Of a stretch of 64,000 nucleotides of DNA, positions 45,754 to 58,827 are shown one piece after another (the stretch's first letter is position 1; each line of letters opens with the position of its first letter). A program made the translations under genes and the position numbers. The notes beneath the pieces are model-generated. The model was not told the origin of the DNA. It made no database searches and was given only the letters and a program-made list of their open reading frames with translations. This DNA is from Luzula sylvatica (lineage: Eukaryota > Streptophyta > Magnoliopsida > Poales > Juncaceae): positions 54,679,798 to 54,743,797 of the forward strand of contig OX326957.1 of assembly GCA_946800325.1 (NCBI GenBank), read 5' to 3'.

Positions 45754-46261
45754 TGTAACTTACATATTTTTGTTTGTCTATTTGATTGTGTCATTTCGTA
45801 ATGTATTTATGTTGGTCATTTCAACACTATCAATATTAACAAAAAATAATATGTTATCAATAAATTATCAAAACTCAATGATGTTCAACACATAAATGTT
45901 GATTTGTCAGCGGAAGTATTTTAAAAAAATCTCTTAAGAAATCAAGCTGATTTCTCACAAACTCTTACACTTGAATATGAAATTGAAAGGAACTTTGATA
46001 GCCACTTCATTTTTTTTCTCTCAGTTGAACTAATTGTGTCGTATTTCTTAATTCTAATTTCTTCTTCATTATAAAATTGTATTCGTTTATTTTTATGTTA
46101 ACAGAAAAACTATGTTTTTAAAAGTGACAATCAAACTAATTGAACTATCTTTTATTTTGAGATATTAAAGTTTAATCCTCTTTAAAACATAATACAATTA
46201 AATAGTTAGAGTTTTAAATAAAATTTCGCCGAGAGCCTTCAAAATATTTGAGCCGTCCCTG
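45063..46261. mobile_element. Non-autonomous hAT element, 1199 bp
   Basis: Ends CAGGGGCGGCT and (inverse) CAGGGACGGCT are flanked by ACTCCCAC (45055-45062) and ACCCCCAC (46262-46269), an 8-bp duplication with one change. The AGAGCCTTTTAATTTAGAAG subterminal style fits plant hAT elements. The interior has a (TA)n run (45687-45751) and GC-richer sequence at 45295-45510 without a recognisable gene. Confidence 0.8.
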
Positions 46262-47592
46262 ACCCCCACCCAACCATCCACTAAAATGCAAGGTAAAATG
46301 TTGCTCTACTAACATACTACACACAATTTCTCTCTAATTAGAATGAAATAACGTAAAATTCAAACTCAAATAAGTGGCAACAGGTCAGGGGGCAATTTCA
46401 CAGTTTTTGTTTAGAAAATACACTTTTTATATACAAACCTTATAAGCAATTTTATTTAATAGAGAGGCAAACTCCAATTTTAGGTAAAGAAAGTAGATAA
46501 ATCAGGGCTGGTTCACAATGTGATAGATTACGAAAATAATTAAAGCAATGCAAAGCACATTAAAAAAACTAAAACAAAAATCAGATCAAAGAATTATATG
46601 GTAGTTACGACCAATCATATAACAACTAACAAAATCAGATATGAACACAAATATATCAGTGATTTCCATCCAAATCGAGACCAACGAATTGGAAATAAGT
46701 TAGTTGGGTGGGGTACATAAAGATTTGAGTGAGATAAAAGAGGTGATTACCTTGTGAAGAGAAATGAAACTCAGTTCTGACAAGATCTATCCTCGTCAAG
46801 TGTCATGATAGTCGCATCTCTGATGTGCAAACAAGATCAAACCAACAATGCAAAGAAAAAAATAATAATAATAAACATATCATGATGTATGCAGGCAACC
46901 TGTTTGACAAAATGTGACAATCTGAAAAATTCAAAATAGGAGAAGTTCGAAAAAAAAGAATAGAAAAATCAAATTAAGCTCAACTTATCAGTGAAGATTG
47001 TACAAAAAAAGAGATCAAGAAGCGAAATAATAAAAATTCCAGAAAATTAGTACAATTCCATGAAACTTTGATCTGCAAATGGCTTGCTGATTTCCCTTAA
47101 CAATTTTTCAGCATTGATTGTGTTGCTTAATCAAATCTTTGAATTATCCTGCATCCACATCAAATTTCATAAAGAGACCCAAACTAGTGAAAACAATTAG
47201 GAAAAAGATCTTCAATAAAAAAAATCGAATGCAAATAAAAAATGGGCTAAGATGCAATCGCAAATGAACATGAGTTAAAAACAAGAATCCAATAAGCCAA
47301 GAAGCTAATCAGTAAAAATTCGTACAAATATGGCATACTTACTTCTTAGTACATCTATCAAACACGCCAAAGACCCTGAGCATATTTGTTTGTCATCAAA
47401 TCTATCAAATCTTTCCCCACTAAATGAAGACCCTGAGCATAATTTTATATTAAAATTTTTGCCACGTCATCAGTTAAATTATCTAAAAAATGCCACGTCA
47501 TGTTGCCACGTCATCACTTAACTGATGACTAGGCAGTTAACTGATGGAAGGGGCAAAAGTGAGGAAAATCAAGAGTTCAGGGGGTAAAATTA
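46262..47592. other. Intergenic or old repeat
   Basis: No gene recognised. Fragments like CAGGGGGCAATTTCACAG and AAGACCCTGAGCATA (twice) hint at decayed transposons related to the Pack-MULE TIR type. Confidence 0.35.
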
Positions 47593-48582
47593 TAGGGGTG
47601 TACGTAGACCGGGTTGGGCGGGTTCTTATCGAAACTATAACCCAACCCACGTATAACGGGTCTCTATTTTTCCAACCCAACCCAACCCATGATGCATATA
47701 AAAATTTCGAAACCCAACATAACCGGGTTGGGCGGGTTGGGCGGGTTAGCCGGGTTTTTTTTTGCCGAGTATCTACTATAGAGATATATATTCACCTATT
47801 CATATGTTTCAAAAAAAAATATTCAATAAGAACTATATTTTTTATTAAATCATCACAATTATTTTAACAAACACATGAATCACAATTGAAAAATAATTCT
47901 TAATTAATTAAACCATATAATATAACAAACACCTAATTCGATGGTACCATTTGTACTTGAATCATATAATGTAACCATTAATTAAGAAAACTGGAATTCT
48001 TAAATTTGTAGTAAACTATGAATATTAAAAAGAAATTGTTGCAAAATAAATCTCCACATTCCTCTCGTGTGAAAGATCTCGATTGTCCCGTGAAGAAATC
48101 GCCACATTCTTTTATGTTTTATGTCCCATGAAGAAGTTTTTATGTTGTTGGTTTGTTTATTGCGACTTCATTTGCTTCCAACGTGATAGAAATAAAAGAA
48201 AAGGTTTCATCATGTTATTGACTATTGAGTTCTGTTATAGACTTGTGGCTAGTAATTTCGTGAACTTGTGCTTGTGTTTTAAGTGGATTATTAATTGAAG
48301 TGAAGAGAAACTAAGTCAAATTTATGTTAAAACTAATGTACAGGATAAATGTGATAATTAATTTTTAAGTTATTAGAAATATGAATAAGTTTTTCCTAAT
48401 TAAATGAAAATTTGATAGTATATGGGTCGGGTTGGGTTAATCCGGGTTTTAAATTTCAAATCCGTAACCCGACCCGCAAAAAACGAGTCGGTCCGGGTCC
48501 CGACTCAACAATTTTGAAACCCGCAAAAACGGGTCGGTCCGGGTTGGGTTGGGCGGGTTGGACAATTTTGTGTACACCCCTA
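47593..48582. mobile_element. TIR element with TAGGGGTGTAC ends and GGGTTGGGCGGGTT-rich subtermini
   Basis: The left end TAGGGGTGTACG and right end (inverse) TAGGGGTGTACA bound 990 bp. Both inner ends are rich in GGGTTGGGCGGGTT / AACCCAACCC. The flanks share GGTAAAA words but no clean duplication. The superfamily is not certain (hAT is my best guess). It splits an older repeat with GTTCAGGGGG(T/C)AAAA flanks. Confidence 0.7.
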
Positions 48583-48699
48583 GGTAAAAATGAGCAAATT
48601 AAAGTTTGGGGGGCAACTTGCACTTTTTTGCACAGTTCAGGGGGCAAAAGTGAGCTTTTTTTTCTTGATTTTATATTGAAATATTTTGCATGAACAACA

Positions 48700-50180
48700 A
48701 CATTAACAAATGCTATTATTCCTCATCGATTACAGCATTCGAGCGTTAATGATGTCATTGAATTGATTTAGCAGCAAGAAAAATGAAATGCTGCAAATTC
48801 TAAAGAATAAAAGGATTAATCGTTAAATGTTGTCATTTTTTTTTTTGTTCAAAAGCATTTTTTGCAAATGCTGGAAAGGAAATGCTGGAAAGGAAATGCA
48901 TTGATTGTCAAAAAAATTTGCTTCTGATAATAATCAAAAAAATAATTTAGCATGCCTATTTTTAGAAGAAAAATAATAGGAATATATCATTTAGTTTGAA
49001 ATTATTATTCATGCATTACTTTACTATAATTTTCTCTTAAGAACTATCAGACATGTTATGGACATTAACGAAAAGAAAGTTTTTTTTTATGATAATTAAA
49101 TAATAAATATTTATTAATGATTGACATTCAGATTTTTTTATATAAAATATTTAATAATTCGAGATTTACAAAATATTTTTATTATAACTATTTTATTAAA
49201 TGAGGTTGAAAATACAAATAAATCATAAAAATCTTAAAACTACGATTAATAAATAAATAAAAAATAGATATAATCAGGCCTTGAACACAAGACCTGTAAA
49301 ATTATGATCAAACTCTCTACTAATTGACATGTAAATATCACAACACATGTACTATTTTCAATCAATATAGCTCTGAGTTCTTTGTCTCAATTAATAAAAA
49401 AAACTTTCTACTAATTGTGTTATACCATGGACATGCGTTATTATCGAAATAGAGTTATTTCGGTCAATGTTTGGCATATATAATTACGTCAGAATATAAT
49501 TCATTAATTATTACGTCGGATTGTATAGAAGTATACTATTTGTTGTAAAAAATCAAATATATATAATTATATATTTTTACATGTTCATATATATATTATT
49601 GAAGATTTATATATTTGCTTAAATACTATATTTTTGTTAATAGATTTTTTAATTACACTATAGACAACACAATATAAAAAACTGACATATATCATCACCT
49701 GATTAATGACGAACGGACTAACGATTTTTGTCGACGACAGTTAGATAATCCTTTTTTATAAATAAATGCAAAACAATTTATTTATTTAGCTGAAATCAAA
49801 TTTGGCAATTCTGCCATCGGTGTCATATATACTAAATTAACATGGTAATTAACACATCTAATATAATTAATTGACATATAATATATAATTAATAAATATT
49901 ACTCGATTGTTAATTATGCATTTCTCGTTAATTATTATAATAATTAAGTGAGTTAATTAGAAAATTGAGGATGTTATGTAGAAATTTGGGTGCAAAATAT
50001 AATTTCGGAAAAGTAATCTTTCTCCAACACGGTATAGCATAATTCACTCCATGACACAATGCGTACAGAATTGTTTACAAAACGAAATACTCCTTGACAT
50101 ATTTTTTTGTATGAACAAAAAACTTTAAAAAATAAAAACTTCAAAAAGATCAAATAAATTTACAGTGTCAAAATTGATTT
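48700..50180. other. Intergenic, strongly AT-rich
   Basis: No gene, RNA or element recognised. Confidence 0.5.
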
Positions 50181-51614
50181 TTAGCCTCTTCTTGTTCTGA
50201 CTGACTTGGGTTTTCCTCCGGCCATCGGTTTAGCTTGCACATTTACATTATTACATTCCTGCAGAAAACCAAAAAAAAGAAAATAGTTATATTCGGGTAT
50301 ATATTAACATTTATATGGTCATTTATGATATTTACCTCTTTTGCCTCAATCTGTTCATCAATATTTGATTTTACGAAATGATCCTCTTCTGTCAAATTTT
50401 CAATTTCCTCCTGTTCTTTTCCATCTTTTGCAATTCGGTCCTCAGAGAAGCCCTTTCCTCGAAAGTCTGATCTGGAGAACTCCACTGCCGCCTTAGCAGC
50501 CGCAGCAGCAGTAGCAGCAGATTTAAAAGCCGCTTGTGCCGCCTCACTCACATCTTTATATTTGCGTATTTCCTCCACTGAGACATTTGTCTCTTCCAAA
50601 CTCGATTCGATTTTGAGCTCATAGGAGATATTTTGACTCGATTCGAGTTTAATTCCTTTCTCCATGGCGATCTCTTGCAAAACTCTTTGCCTCGTCTCTA
50701 AGCTCGGTTGTCTCGTGGACATCTTATGTATTACCTGTTCATCATATAACAATTCATATTAATTTTTTATTTAAAAACAATTAATATTGGTATGTTAAGA
50801 ACATGAGTTCGGTACTTAAACGATGGGAAAAAATTCAAATTGGTTGTTAATTACTTTTAGATCAACTGCACATCCGTTACGCAATTGTGAAGCTGCTCCT
50901 ACAAAATCTTTTCCAAACTTCGAAACAAAAATTTGTCGCGCATCTTGTAGCTCTGGCAAGTCTCCGCACCTCGATGCAGCGAAAATCAAGCCTGAAATTG
51001 CTTCTTTGAGCTCCTCGGGACACTCTCTACACGACAAAATTAAAATTTAAAAAATTGATATACAACTCCGAATTAATCTAAATAATAAGTAGAATACAAG
51101 TTATAATAAGTCAAATAATCTGACTGCCAGGAATTAATTAACTTAGCGGCCCCAAATCTCTATGTTTTTTTTAATTGTACTATGGTTTTGTACGAGTAGA
51201 AATTAATGAGCTCATACTTGGTGTTCTCGAGGAGTGAAGATCTTTCGATGACGAGGTTACAATAACTCTCTATCATCACATACACGTCCACCATGTTCTG
51301 CTCCTTTATAACTTGCTCCACCTGTAAACAATTATCACAAATATTCTAAAATCAGAATCGATAAACTCTTATAATATACAAATTAATTGAAATCAATAGA
51401 ATTTGTGATTGTAACTATATCTTACGCGCAGTAGAGCACGATCATGATGTCCGAGACGAAGTAGCTGTGCCACATCATCACGGGCATTTGTGCAGCGAAC
51501 TCCGCGGTGGCTTTTGAGCACTGCCAGCCTGGACACGCCGAGGCCAAGTAGAGACTTGATCTTGGCATTATCTTTTGAAACCCTCCCTAGAAATATATCT
51601 AGTTTCCTTCCCAT
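50181..51614 (-). CDS. IST1-like protein (ESCRT-III-associated), five exons, 313 aa
   Basis: Exons on the minus strand are 51614-51426, 51321-51218, 51026-50855, 50734-50336 and 50258-50181. All are joined by GT-AG introns and keep frame. The N-terminal half is the IST1 domain (MGRKLDIFLGRVSKDNAKIK ... NARDDVAQLLRLGHHDRALLR, VEQVIKEQNMVDVY, ECPEELKEAISGLIFAASRC, GDLPELQDARQIFVSKFGKD). IST1 proteins bind ESCRT-III and regulate the Vps4 ATPase in multivesicular-body sorting in the cytoplasm and on endosomes. The C-terminal part has an Ala-rich helix (EAAQAAFKSAATAAAAAKAA) and acidic sequence; no clear C-terminal MIM motif was identified. It is a shorter, plant IST1-LIKE type. A tandem relative starts at the right edge of the window. 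A TATA box lies about 105 bases upstream. Confidence 0.9.
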
Positions 51615-51716
51615 CTCTCTCTCTCTCTCACACAGAGAATTAAAACTGAGAAGTATGCAAAGCTTGAAATGAAGAAAAGTGGTGTTTTGAACTTTGAAGT
51701 GTGTACAGAGTGAGGG

Positions 51717-51724
51717 TTTATATA
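51717..51724 (-). promoter_or_regulatory. TATA box of the IST1-like gene
   Basis: The minus strand reads GGTATATAAACCC, about 105 bases upstream of the ATG at 51614, leaving a CT-rich leader of about 75 bases (includes a CTCTCTCT run). Confidence 0.55.
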
Positions 51725-51729
51725 CCTGA

Positions 51730-53294
51730 TGAGATTATCTGGATTATTTTTATGGAAATATTGTTTACTTGGTTGCGAAGGATTTGACAGGGTTTTCTTT
51801 TTGGACGCGGATGAGCAAATTGGGGGGAAGGACTGGAATATCGGGCTATTATCTACTCGGTATAATATTTGGATCTTTTGTTGTGTTTATTAGTGTAGCT
51901 TTCGATGCGTGTACAAAAATTAAATTCCACCATCAAGAATTATATTTTCTTTATTCAATTTTTCTACTTTTTCTTCTAACTATTGAAATTCAAAATGATT
52001 CTGATAATCACACTATGATATAGGCTATTGAGTACTTACTTATACACCAAGAGGAGTCTCAATAAAACTAAATTTATTACATCATTTATCGTTTGTTTAG
52101 TTGAATAATCATTTTTGAAGGATTTATTAAAAAAGCTTAATCCACTTTCACATTTAGTAACAATATTTTTCAAGAGAAGAATTCATTATTTATTACACAA
52201 TACTAATTTTGAGACACATCAAATAATTAAAAAGTCTTGAATATAATAAAAAAAAAATTCAACATAATAGTTTTGGGATTTAATTCCCGTAACACCCAAA
52301 AGAAATAATCAATTCAAAGGTAGATCATTTTAACCTTCCTTAACACCCTCGACTTCGCTAATTACCGGGGAAACGCTCTCGATTTTTGTAAAGTCGGGTA
52401 CAACATGATAGTGGGATTAAAAGATGGCATGTGATTATGGTGTAATCCAAATAAGAACATATATGTCGATTTGTAAGATGATGATATTATAATTCTTGGC
52501 CAATTATTTTTTGTAGTTTCGGGATTGGACAATAATAAATTAAAAAATTAAACACTTAATCAAATTAAAATATTAATTGAATAATTATATTGCATTTATG
52601 CATGTATCTTGTTCAATTTTTCTCTTTTTATATAATGTATATTTTACTTGTATGATATACAATATGTCCGTGTGCCAATCGAACGGTACGATGTGTCTTT
52701 TTTATTCTGGAGAATTAGACACAGTCAAAATCACTTAAATCTAAGACTTCTAGAATTTCTTTTCATTTTTAGCTTCCAACACAAGTATATCTTAATATAT
52801 ATATTGGGTATATTTGATTTTTTTTTCAGAATAGTTAATCAGACTTACTCTGTACACATATATGATCACCTAATTTTAATTTATTACTTCCAAACTTCTC
52901 TACTCTCTAGATTTTTTCTTTTGCTTGAGTCCTAATTTTATATTTTAGATATTCTTCTTTTGATTTGATTTATTTGTAAAATATTCAATATAAAACTCGA
53001 TTAATGATTTTGCATAAAAAGAGCAAAGTTATCTACGATTAATAATTACAATTATTTTATTTTAAATTTAAATTATAAATTTTTTTGTAGTGTATAATTA
53101 CTTAATGACATTTCTTTTTTTCTGTTTTGGCAAGGGCTAATAAAAATAATTGAGCTGTCAGAGTATATACGAAATAACATGTCAATTATGATATGGATAG
53201 AGGATGCTTGGGTGAATTATTGGGACTAGATAAAACTTTCCTCTCATCAAAGGTCAACCATCAACATCAAAAGAAAGGGTTTATTATTCAGCTC
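51730..53294. other. Intergenic
   Basis: AT-rich. A short open frame at 51769-52023 has no recognisable homology. Nothing else seen. Confidence 0.5.
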
Positions 53295-53564
53295 TCCCAA
53301 ACTCCAAAAAAGTGTCTTGATGATGTGGCAAAAGTGAATTAAATTGATTTATTAGTATTATTAATTGACTCGATTATAAATTTAATTGACCGTTTAATCG
53401 AATTGACACGTCAATTAATATGTACTAATATTAACATATTATAAATTATTTACGTGTCAATTAAACGTGTCAATTAATATTTAATCGAATCAATTAGAAA
53501 AGCTAATTAATCCACTTAATCCACTTTTGCCACCTCATCAAGACACCTTTTTGGAGTTTGGGGG
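53295..53564. mobile_element. MITE with CCCAAACTCCAAAAA ends
   Basis: The left end TCCCAAACTCCAAAAAAGTG TCTTGATGA.GTGGCAAAAGTG is matched inverted on the right (CCCAAACTCCAAAAAGGTGT...). An internal palindromic part has TTAATTGACACGT words. About 270 bp. Target duplication not resolved. A fragment of the same family lies at 21134. Confidence 0.8.
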
Positions 53565-53959
53565 GACCAAGTATATTTTTCCCAAAAGAAAATAGATAAT
53601 TGAGAATTTTAGATTGCTACGTACAATTATATCCACAACCTAAAAAATCACACAAGATCTAAAATAACCATAATAACCAAACAGAGAATTTTACCTATTG
53701 TTTTACACTAATAAGTTCTATAGTCAATATCATGTATATTATATAAAAAAAATAGATTTAAGAGAAATAATGGAACTTTCCAATTTCCATCATCTCATCT
53801 CCCCCTTGAAGATTGAGGATAGATTCTGGTTACTTCAAAAATTAATATATCAACTTGGTTCAAAAAAAGTTGAAAATTCTGACCTTTCAATCATATATTG
53901 AGTGATCACTATGTATGCATTATTTCTGAAATAATAAATTGCAAACCCCTAAAAATAAA

Positions 53960-55776
53960 CTATGTTGTCTTTTTGGATATAGACCGTTTTAGTGATAATC
54001 CGAGTTCGCATATTTCTTTCGATTCTCCGCCTTGCCATTTAAGTACTTTGCTTTTTAACTCTCGAATTCCTCGTACACATTCTTCCATCCCCATTCCTGC
54101 AAAATATCTCCGCTCCGAAGCTGCTTCTTCTCCCGCGATCTTATCGAAGTAGGTTTCCCAATTTTCGGCCCAAGGTTTACTGGCATCGCACAACTCCATA
54201 CTTCCGTTCCTCCACTCTGACCAGCTCCACTCTTGATCTAACGGTTCGCCTATCTGATCCATGCATTCGTCTTTACAGATAGGTTCGCACGGTCGACACT
54301 TGGCACCGCTTAGTGGGCCCGGGCTACCCATGGATGCAACGGGCACACCATACTTGCCTGGTGGGTATCTGTACTGGCGTTCAGATACAACGCAAAATGG
54401 GAATCTAAGTTCAACAAATGAAGTGTTCGTAGTTTGTAGCTGAGCCTTAAAAGCTGATTCAGAATCTAGGTTAGCCAGTCCTGTCGAGGCTAAATGCGGA
54501 ATGAGAGACAGTCTGGCTAGGGCAATTGCTGAGGTGAAGCGATCTCCGATACCGAGACGATCATTCAGACCTTCAAAGCGAGAGCCTTCCGGTACGACGT
54601 AGGAACCAGGTTTGAATGTTTTCAGGTCTAATGGGCTCGTCCAATAACCGTCCACACGGGTTCGGATTATCCAATCGTATGTAAAGTTGCCTCGGGATTC
54701 ATGATGGCTGATCATGTCAAGGCAACCTTCTACTAGATCAAAATATTGAAGTAGGCCCTATAAAAAGAAATAATTTGCAAATTTTATTAAGAAAAAGGAT
54801 TTAAGGATGTACAAAACAAACGTATCACAGTCATAGAAAATCTTGGTACTTAAATTATGATGATTCATATCGTTTTTAACCAAGAAAAGAGCAAGCAAGC
54901 AATGTTCGAACTTTTTGTCATTGACTAATGCATATAGAAATTTGCCCAATATTTGGTTTCACAGAGAGGAAAGAAAAACTGGAATTTTTTTTAGAGAAAA
55001 TGCTACCCACATGAGCATGATCTTAAGAAGAAGAAAAAACAATACATGTGTCATGTGTGAGTTTCATGTTGAGCCAGAAATGTAAGCTATGTACGAAAGG
55101 TACTATGTATGAAAGCAACAATAACTTTGTCCAATTAATAGCGTCAAGACGTCTTTCATTTATATTTATCATAGATTATAGATTGGCATAAATATTTTCA
55201 ACAAAAAGATTCCCTTAATTAGAAAACAAATTTTATAATTTACTTCAATAAGAGAAATTAAAATCAACAAAGAATCAAATTTGAGACCTGAATTCCATTA
55301 GGAGAACCCGTCTTTGTGAGAATCCGTTTCTGCGCCTCGGTCTCCTTCAACAATACCGGCTCCCTGATCCTCACCTCGGCGATACGCGGCGCCCATCTAA
55401 GAAAACCTAGTTTGAAGCTATTCTCATCCAAGTTACTATGCACGAACAGATCCGCCTCGGGAAGAACATTCAGCACGTTCTTCAGAATGGAGGGTCCGGT
55501 TAGCTCGAACCTTCTAGCACCTCCAACTAAACAAACGGCAACTCTTGTTGAATTCGTCGAAGTTGGCAAAGAAGAAGGAGAAGGAGATGTACAATTCGAA
55601 CTGTTTACCCGTGAAACCGAAAAGAAGTCGAAGTTAGAGTTTCGGTAATTAAGAGAAGCTCCGAGGGCAAAAATGAAAAGGAAGAATATGATGAGAGGGT
55701 ACAGTACCGGCAAGAGACATCGCCGGGTATATTTCGCCGGATTTTTAGCATCGATCTGATTAAAATTGAAATCCAT
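53960..55776 (-). CDS. Type II membrane protein of unknown function (DUF7796-like), two exons, 428 aa
   Basis: Exon 1 is 55776-55288 and exon 2 is 54757-53960. The intron has GT...TAG ends and lies between ...SPNGIQ and GLLQYFDLVEGC. A short cytosolic N-terminus is followed by one membrane anchor (about residues 23-42, PVLYPLIIFFLFIFALGASL), a Ser/Thr-rich stalk (SPSPSSLPTSTNST) and a lumenal domain. The domain starts RVAVCLVGGARRFELTGPS and contains DWIIRTRVDGYW, with many Cys in CRPCEPICKDEC. The layout resembles Golgi glycosyltransferase-like proteins: the RTRVDGYW stretch sits where such enzymes have their acidic motif. No activity can be asserted. I recall this as an uncharacterised plant family (DUF7796); the name should be checked. 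Start chosen as the first ATG before the anchor. Confidence 0.85.
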
Positions 55777-57218
55777 TTGTTTCTGTTTTCAGAGAAAATG
55801 GAGAAGGAGGGAAATTAATGTGAAGTAATGTACAATGAAACTGAAAAATGGCTAAATGATGGATTTACTACACCCTGAATATTACGTTTGTTTAGGGGTA
55901 ATATGGTCCTTTTGGCTGCAACTCCAATCTCAAAGAGTATATTTGCAAAGAAAGTTTAAGGCAAAGAATAAAGATACAAAGATCTCTAGATGACCTTTGT
56001 TTTGATTTACAGTATATATGCTACTCTCTGTGTATCTCATTTTTTTTTTTTTTTTTTTTTTGTAACTGATGTGTTCCAATTTTAGGCATGCGTGTTTTTT
56101 CTTAACTGATAGTGCGTATTTTCATGATAAATAATTAAATATTAACAGAATATTTATATAAATTTTGAGTGCATTTTTTTTATGGAATTTGTTTTTGTAT
56201 TAGCGGTGTGTGTGTGTGTGAAGTTTTTAACAGATGTTTGTGTGCGTCAGTGTGTTATCTAACATGTTTGTATTTTTTACAAACACAAATTAAAAGGTTG
56301 TTTCAAATATGGGACGCGTATTTCATAGTAAAACGAATATATATGGGCATATGATATATCACATATAATACAAAAAAAATAGTATAAAGTGAGAGAAAAT
56401 AATCTAGCACTATATTTTCATGCACATTGAGAGCTGCCAATCTTTTCATTTCAAAGAAATTATCATTTGAATAAATATTTGGTAAGGTTTGTAACTATTT
56501 TTTTTATTTATTCTTCGTGGTATATGAAATTACTAAAGAAAGAAGATCAAGACTCCGTAAATTCAAAATACAATCAAAATGACAATACATTTATACTCAA
56601 ACTCAAACTCAAGTCTCTATATTTGTTCCTAGAGATGTGCGAGCAAAACATGAACACGAGTAAAAGTAAAACAGTAGAAAACAAGAATAATCTAAAATAA
56701 TTCCTCAATTCTTGGATCGCGAGCTCAAATCCATCCCTCCTTCTTTCTTTGGTATTACTATCACTATTATTATCTCCGATGAAGAATTGATATTGATCCC
56801 ACGTACCGGTTCCATCGTAATTCGACCTTGAATGGTAGAGTTGAGATGGAATTGCACTAAGAGAAGACTCGTGTCAAACGGTGAATTGGCACAATGTACG
56901 GTGACAAAGAGTAAATTTGATATAAAATGAATTTTGGAATAATAAATTTGAAATTTTGGATTTCCGAAGGGACACGCCGCGAGTTAGCCCGTTTTTTACG
57001 GTAAGCAATTCTGCCTTAAAAAAAAATTATGCATTCCTTATAGAAATGAAATTATTTGTAAGAATTATTTGGCTACAAATGTAAACAACAAATAGCATTA
57101 ATTAAAATTAACCTTGAACAAAACATTCAAGTAGAAAGTAACAGAATAACAACTTCGTTAATGATGTATCTATCTGTTATTTGTTGATATAACCACAAGT
57201 AGTACATTGTACACAAGT
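55777..57218. other. Intergenic
   Basis: Contains the upstream region of the type II membrane protein gene, a poly-T run (56041-56062) and no recognisable gene. Confidence 0.5.
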
Positions 57219-57290
57219 GCTTCCGTAGCATAGTGGTATTGCGTTCGCTTCGTAAGCGAAAGGTCGCGAGTTCGATCCTCGCCGGGAGCT
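57219..57290 (+). tRNA. tRNA-Thr (anticodon CGT)
   Basis: The 72-nt cloverleaf has acceptor GCTTCCG pairing with CGGGAGC. The A box is TAGCATAGTGG. The anticodon stem-loop is TTCGC-TTCGTAA-GCGAA, with CGT at 57251-57253. The B box is GAGTTCGATCC, and discriminator T is at 57290. There is no intron and no encoded CCA. A T-run 12 bases downstream can terminate Pol III. It appears to be a nuclear tRNA. Confidence 0.93.
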
Positions 57291-57302
57291 CATTGATCGT
57301 AA

Positions 57303-57307
57303 TTTTT
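57303..57307 (+). terminator. Pol III T-run after tRNA-Thr
   Basis: TTTTT, 12 bases past the tRNA 3' end. Confidence 0.6.
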
Positions 57308-57463
57308 AGCAAATTCAATTCATTTTTTGTGGGTTTTTCTGAATAATTTAAGTGCTGAATTAAGAAAAAAAACACAAGGTCTATTTTGAAATAGACCTCT
57401 GCTATCTATAATCTATTTCCTCTCTCTTATCAGTCCATCCCCACTACCAAATTTCCAACGGCC

Positions 57464-58827
57464 ATGGCTTCTTGTTCAATTTCTTCTCTCATAAAAATCT
57501 GCAAAACCAACTTCGCAAGAAACCAAATTTCCACACCGTGCATAAATGAAACCTCACTTAATCAAGCTCCCATGATGCCTTTTCCTTCTCTCTCTAGAAG
57601 AGAATCTCTTCTCATAACCATTCTGCCCATTAGCTTTATCTCTCTGCCAATAACTCCCACTCTGGCTAGAGAGAGAAGAAGAAAATCTATTAATCCTGAG
57701 GAATACTCCACTACCAGTTAGTTCTTTCCCATATTATCTATCAAATTTTATTTGAATTTCTAATTTGCAATGAAATTCCTACCGTTAATTGGTCCATGGC
57801 CAAAATTGATTTTTTTCCACCAATTACAAATGAAATTCAGTTGCTATGAAATTAAAATTTTCAAATATTACAGGTGAAGGCCTACAGTACTATGATATTA
57901 TAGAGGGGAAGGGACCTGTCGCAGAGAAAGGCTCCACCGTGCAGGTTAACAGATAAATAGATAAAACAAATAAATCATTTATCGAATTAATATATGATTT
58001 TGTGAGAGTCCGAATAAATGAATAAACGATCGAATTATGTGATTTAGGTACATTTTGACTGCCGTTATCGCAGTGTAACTGCTCTTTCGACCCGAGAATC
58101 GAAACTTCTAGCAGGAAATCGAAGTATTGCACAGGTTAGTTTTGTTCAAAAATTTAAAATTGGAAAAGGGTATATAGAAAAATAAATGCACAAAATTGCA
58201 AATTTCATAATGGTTTAATATCTACTTTATGTTTTAATATTCTAGTAGCCATATGAATTTACCGTGGGGGCGATACCTGGTAAAGAAAGAAAGCGCAACT
58301 TCGCAGATAACACAAATGGGCTTTATTCGGCTCAAGCTTCCCCTAAACCGCCACCCGCGCTGTATTCTATAACCGAAGGCATGAAAGTCGGTGGAAAGGT
58401 AATGATTTCGAACTCGTACAAATTTTGATACTTTTTTTAGCTAATTAATGCATCTATATAAACATATATACTGTTCGCAATATTTTTATAATGTCGATAT
58501 ACTGTTTTTATTTTTTTAAGCGTATAAATTGTTTGTTTTATTAACCTATGTAACGTTTAGTTATAAATGCTTGATCTATTTTTTATTGTGCAGAGGACGG
58601 TGATTGTCCCTCCTGAACTTGGATATGGAAAGAAAGGAATGAATGAAATACCGGTAAATTTTATTTCTCGAAAAAATTGTCAAATTTCAAAGTAATTAAT
58701 TTTGAAATTGTATTTTTTGAATCATGGTTTCGTGATTGATTATGAAAACGTGAACCGCTTGCAGCCTGGCGCAACATTTGAGCTGAATGTCGAGCTTTTA
58801 CAAGTTAATCCTCCTGCAAAAAAATAA
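57464..58827 (+). CDS. FKBP18: Chloroplast-lumen FKBP-type peptidyl-prolyl isomerase, six exons, 227 aa
   Basis: Exons are 57464-57716, 57874-57944, 58048-58134, 58249-58398, 58594-58653 and 58765-58827; every junction is GT-AG and in frame. The N-terminus is a chloroplast transit peptide followed by a twin-arginine lumen signal: SRRESLL (RR at 45-46), a hydrophobic stretch and a TPTLA cleavage-like site near 64-68. The mature part has the FKBP fold: YYDIIEGKGPVAEKGSTVQV HFDCRYR, ITEGMKVGGKRTVIVPPELG YG, NEIPPGATFELNVELLQV. FKBPs catalyse cis-trans isomerisation of prolyl bonds; lumenal ones often assist photosynthetic complexes and may have little activity. The sequence matches my memory of Arabidopsis FKBP18 closely (APPGKERKR and SAQA.PKPPPA insert blocks), but a neighbouring lumenal FKBP name cannot be excluded. 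Start chosen as the first ATG giving the transit peptide. Confidence 0.92.

Noticed and set aside
45590..45895. Frame with a run of Ile-Tyr
   Set aside because: Translation of the (TA)n microsatellite inside the hAT element.
46740..46870. Possible box C/D snoRNA (ATGATAG...CTGA words)
   Set aside because: The boxes are too weak, the spacing is wrong and no terminal stem is visible.
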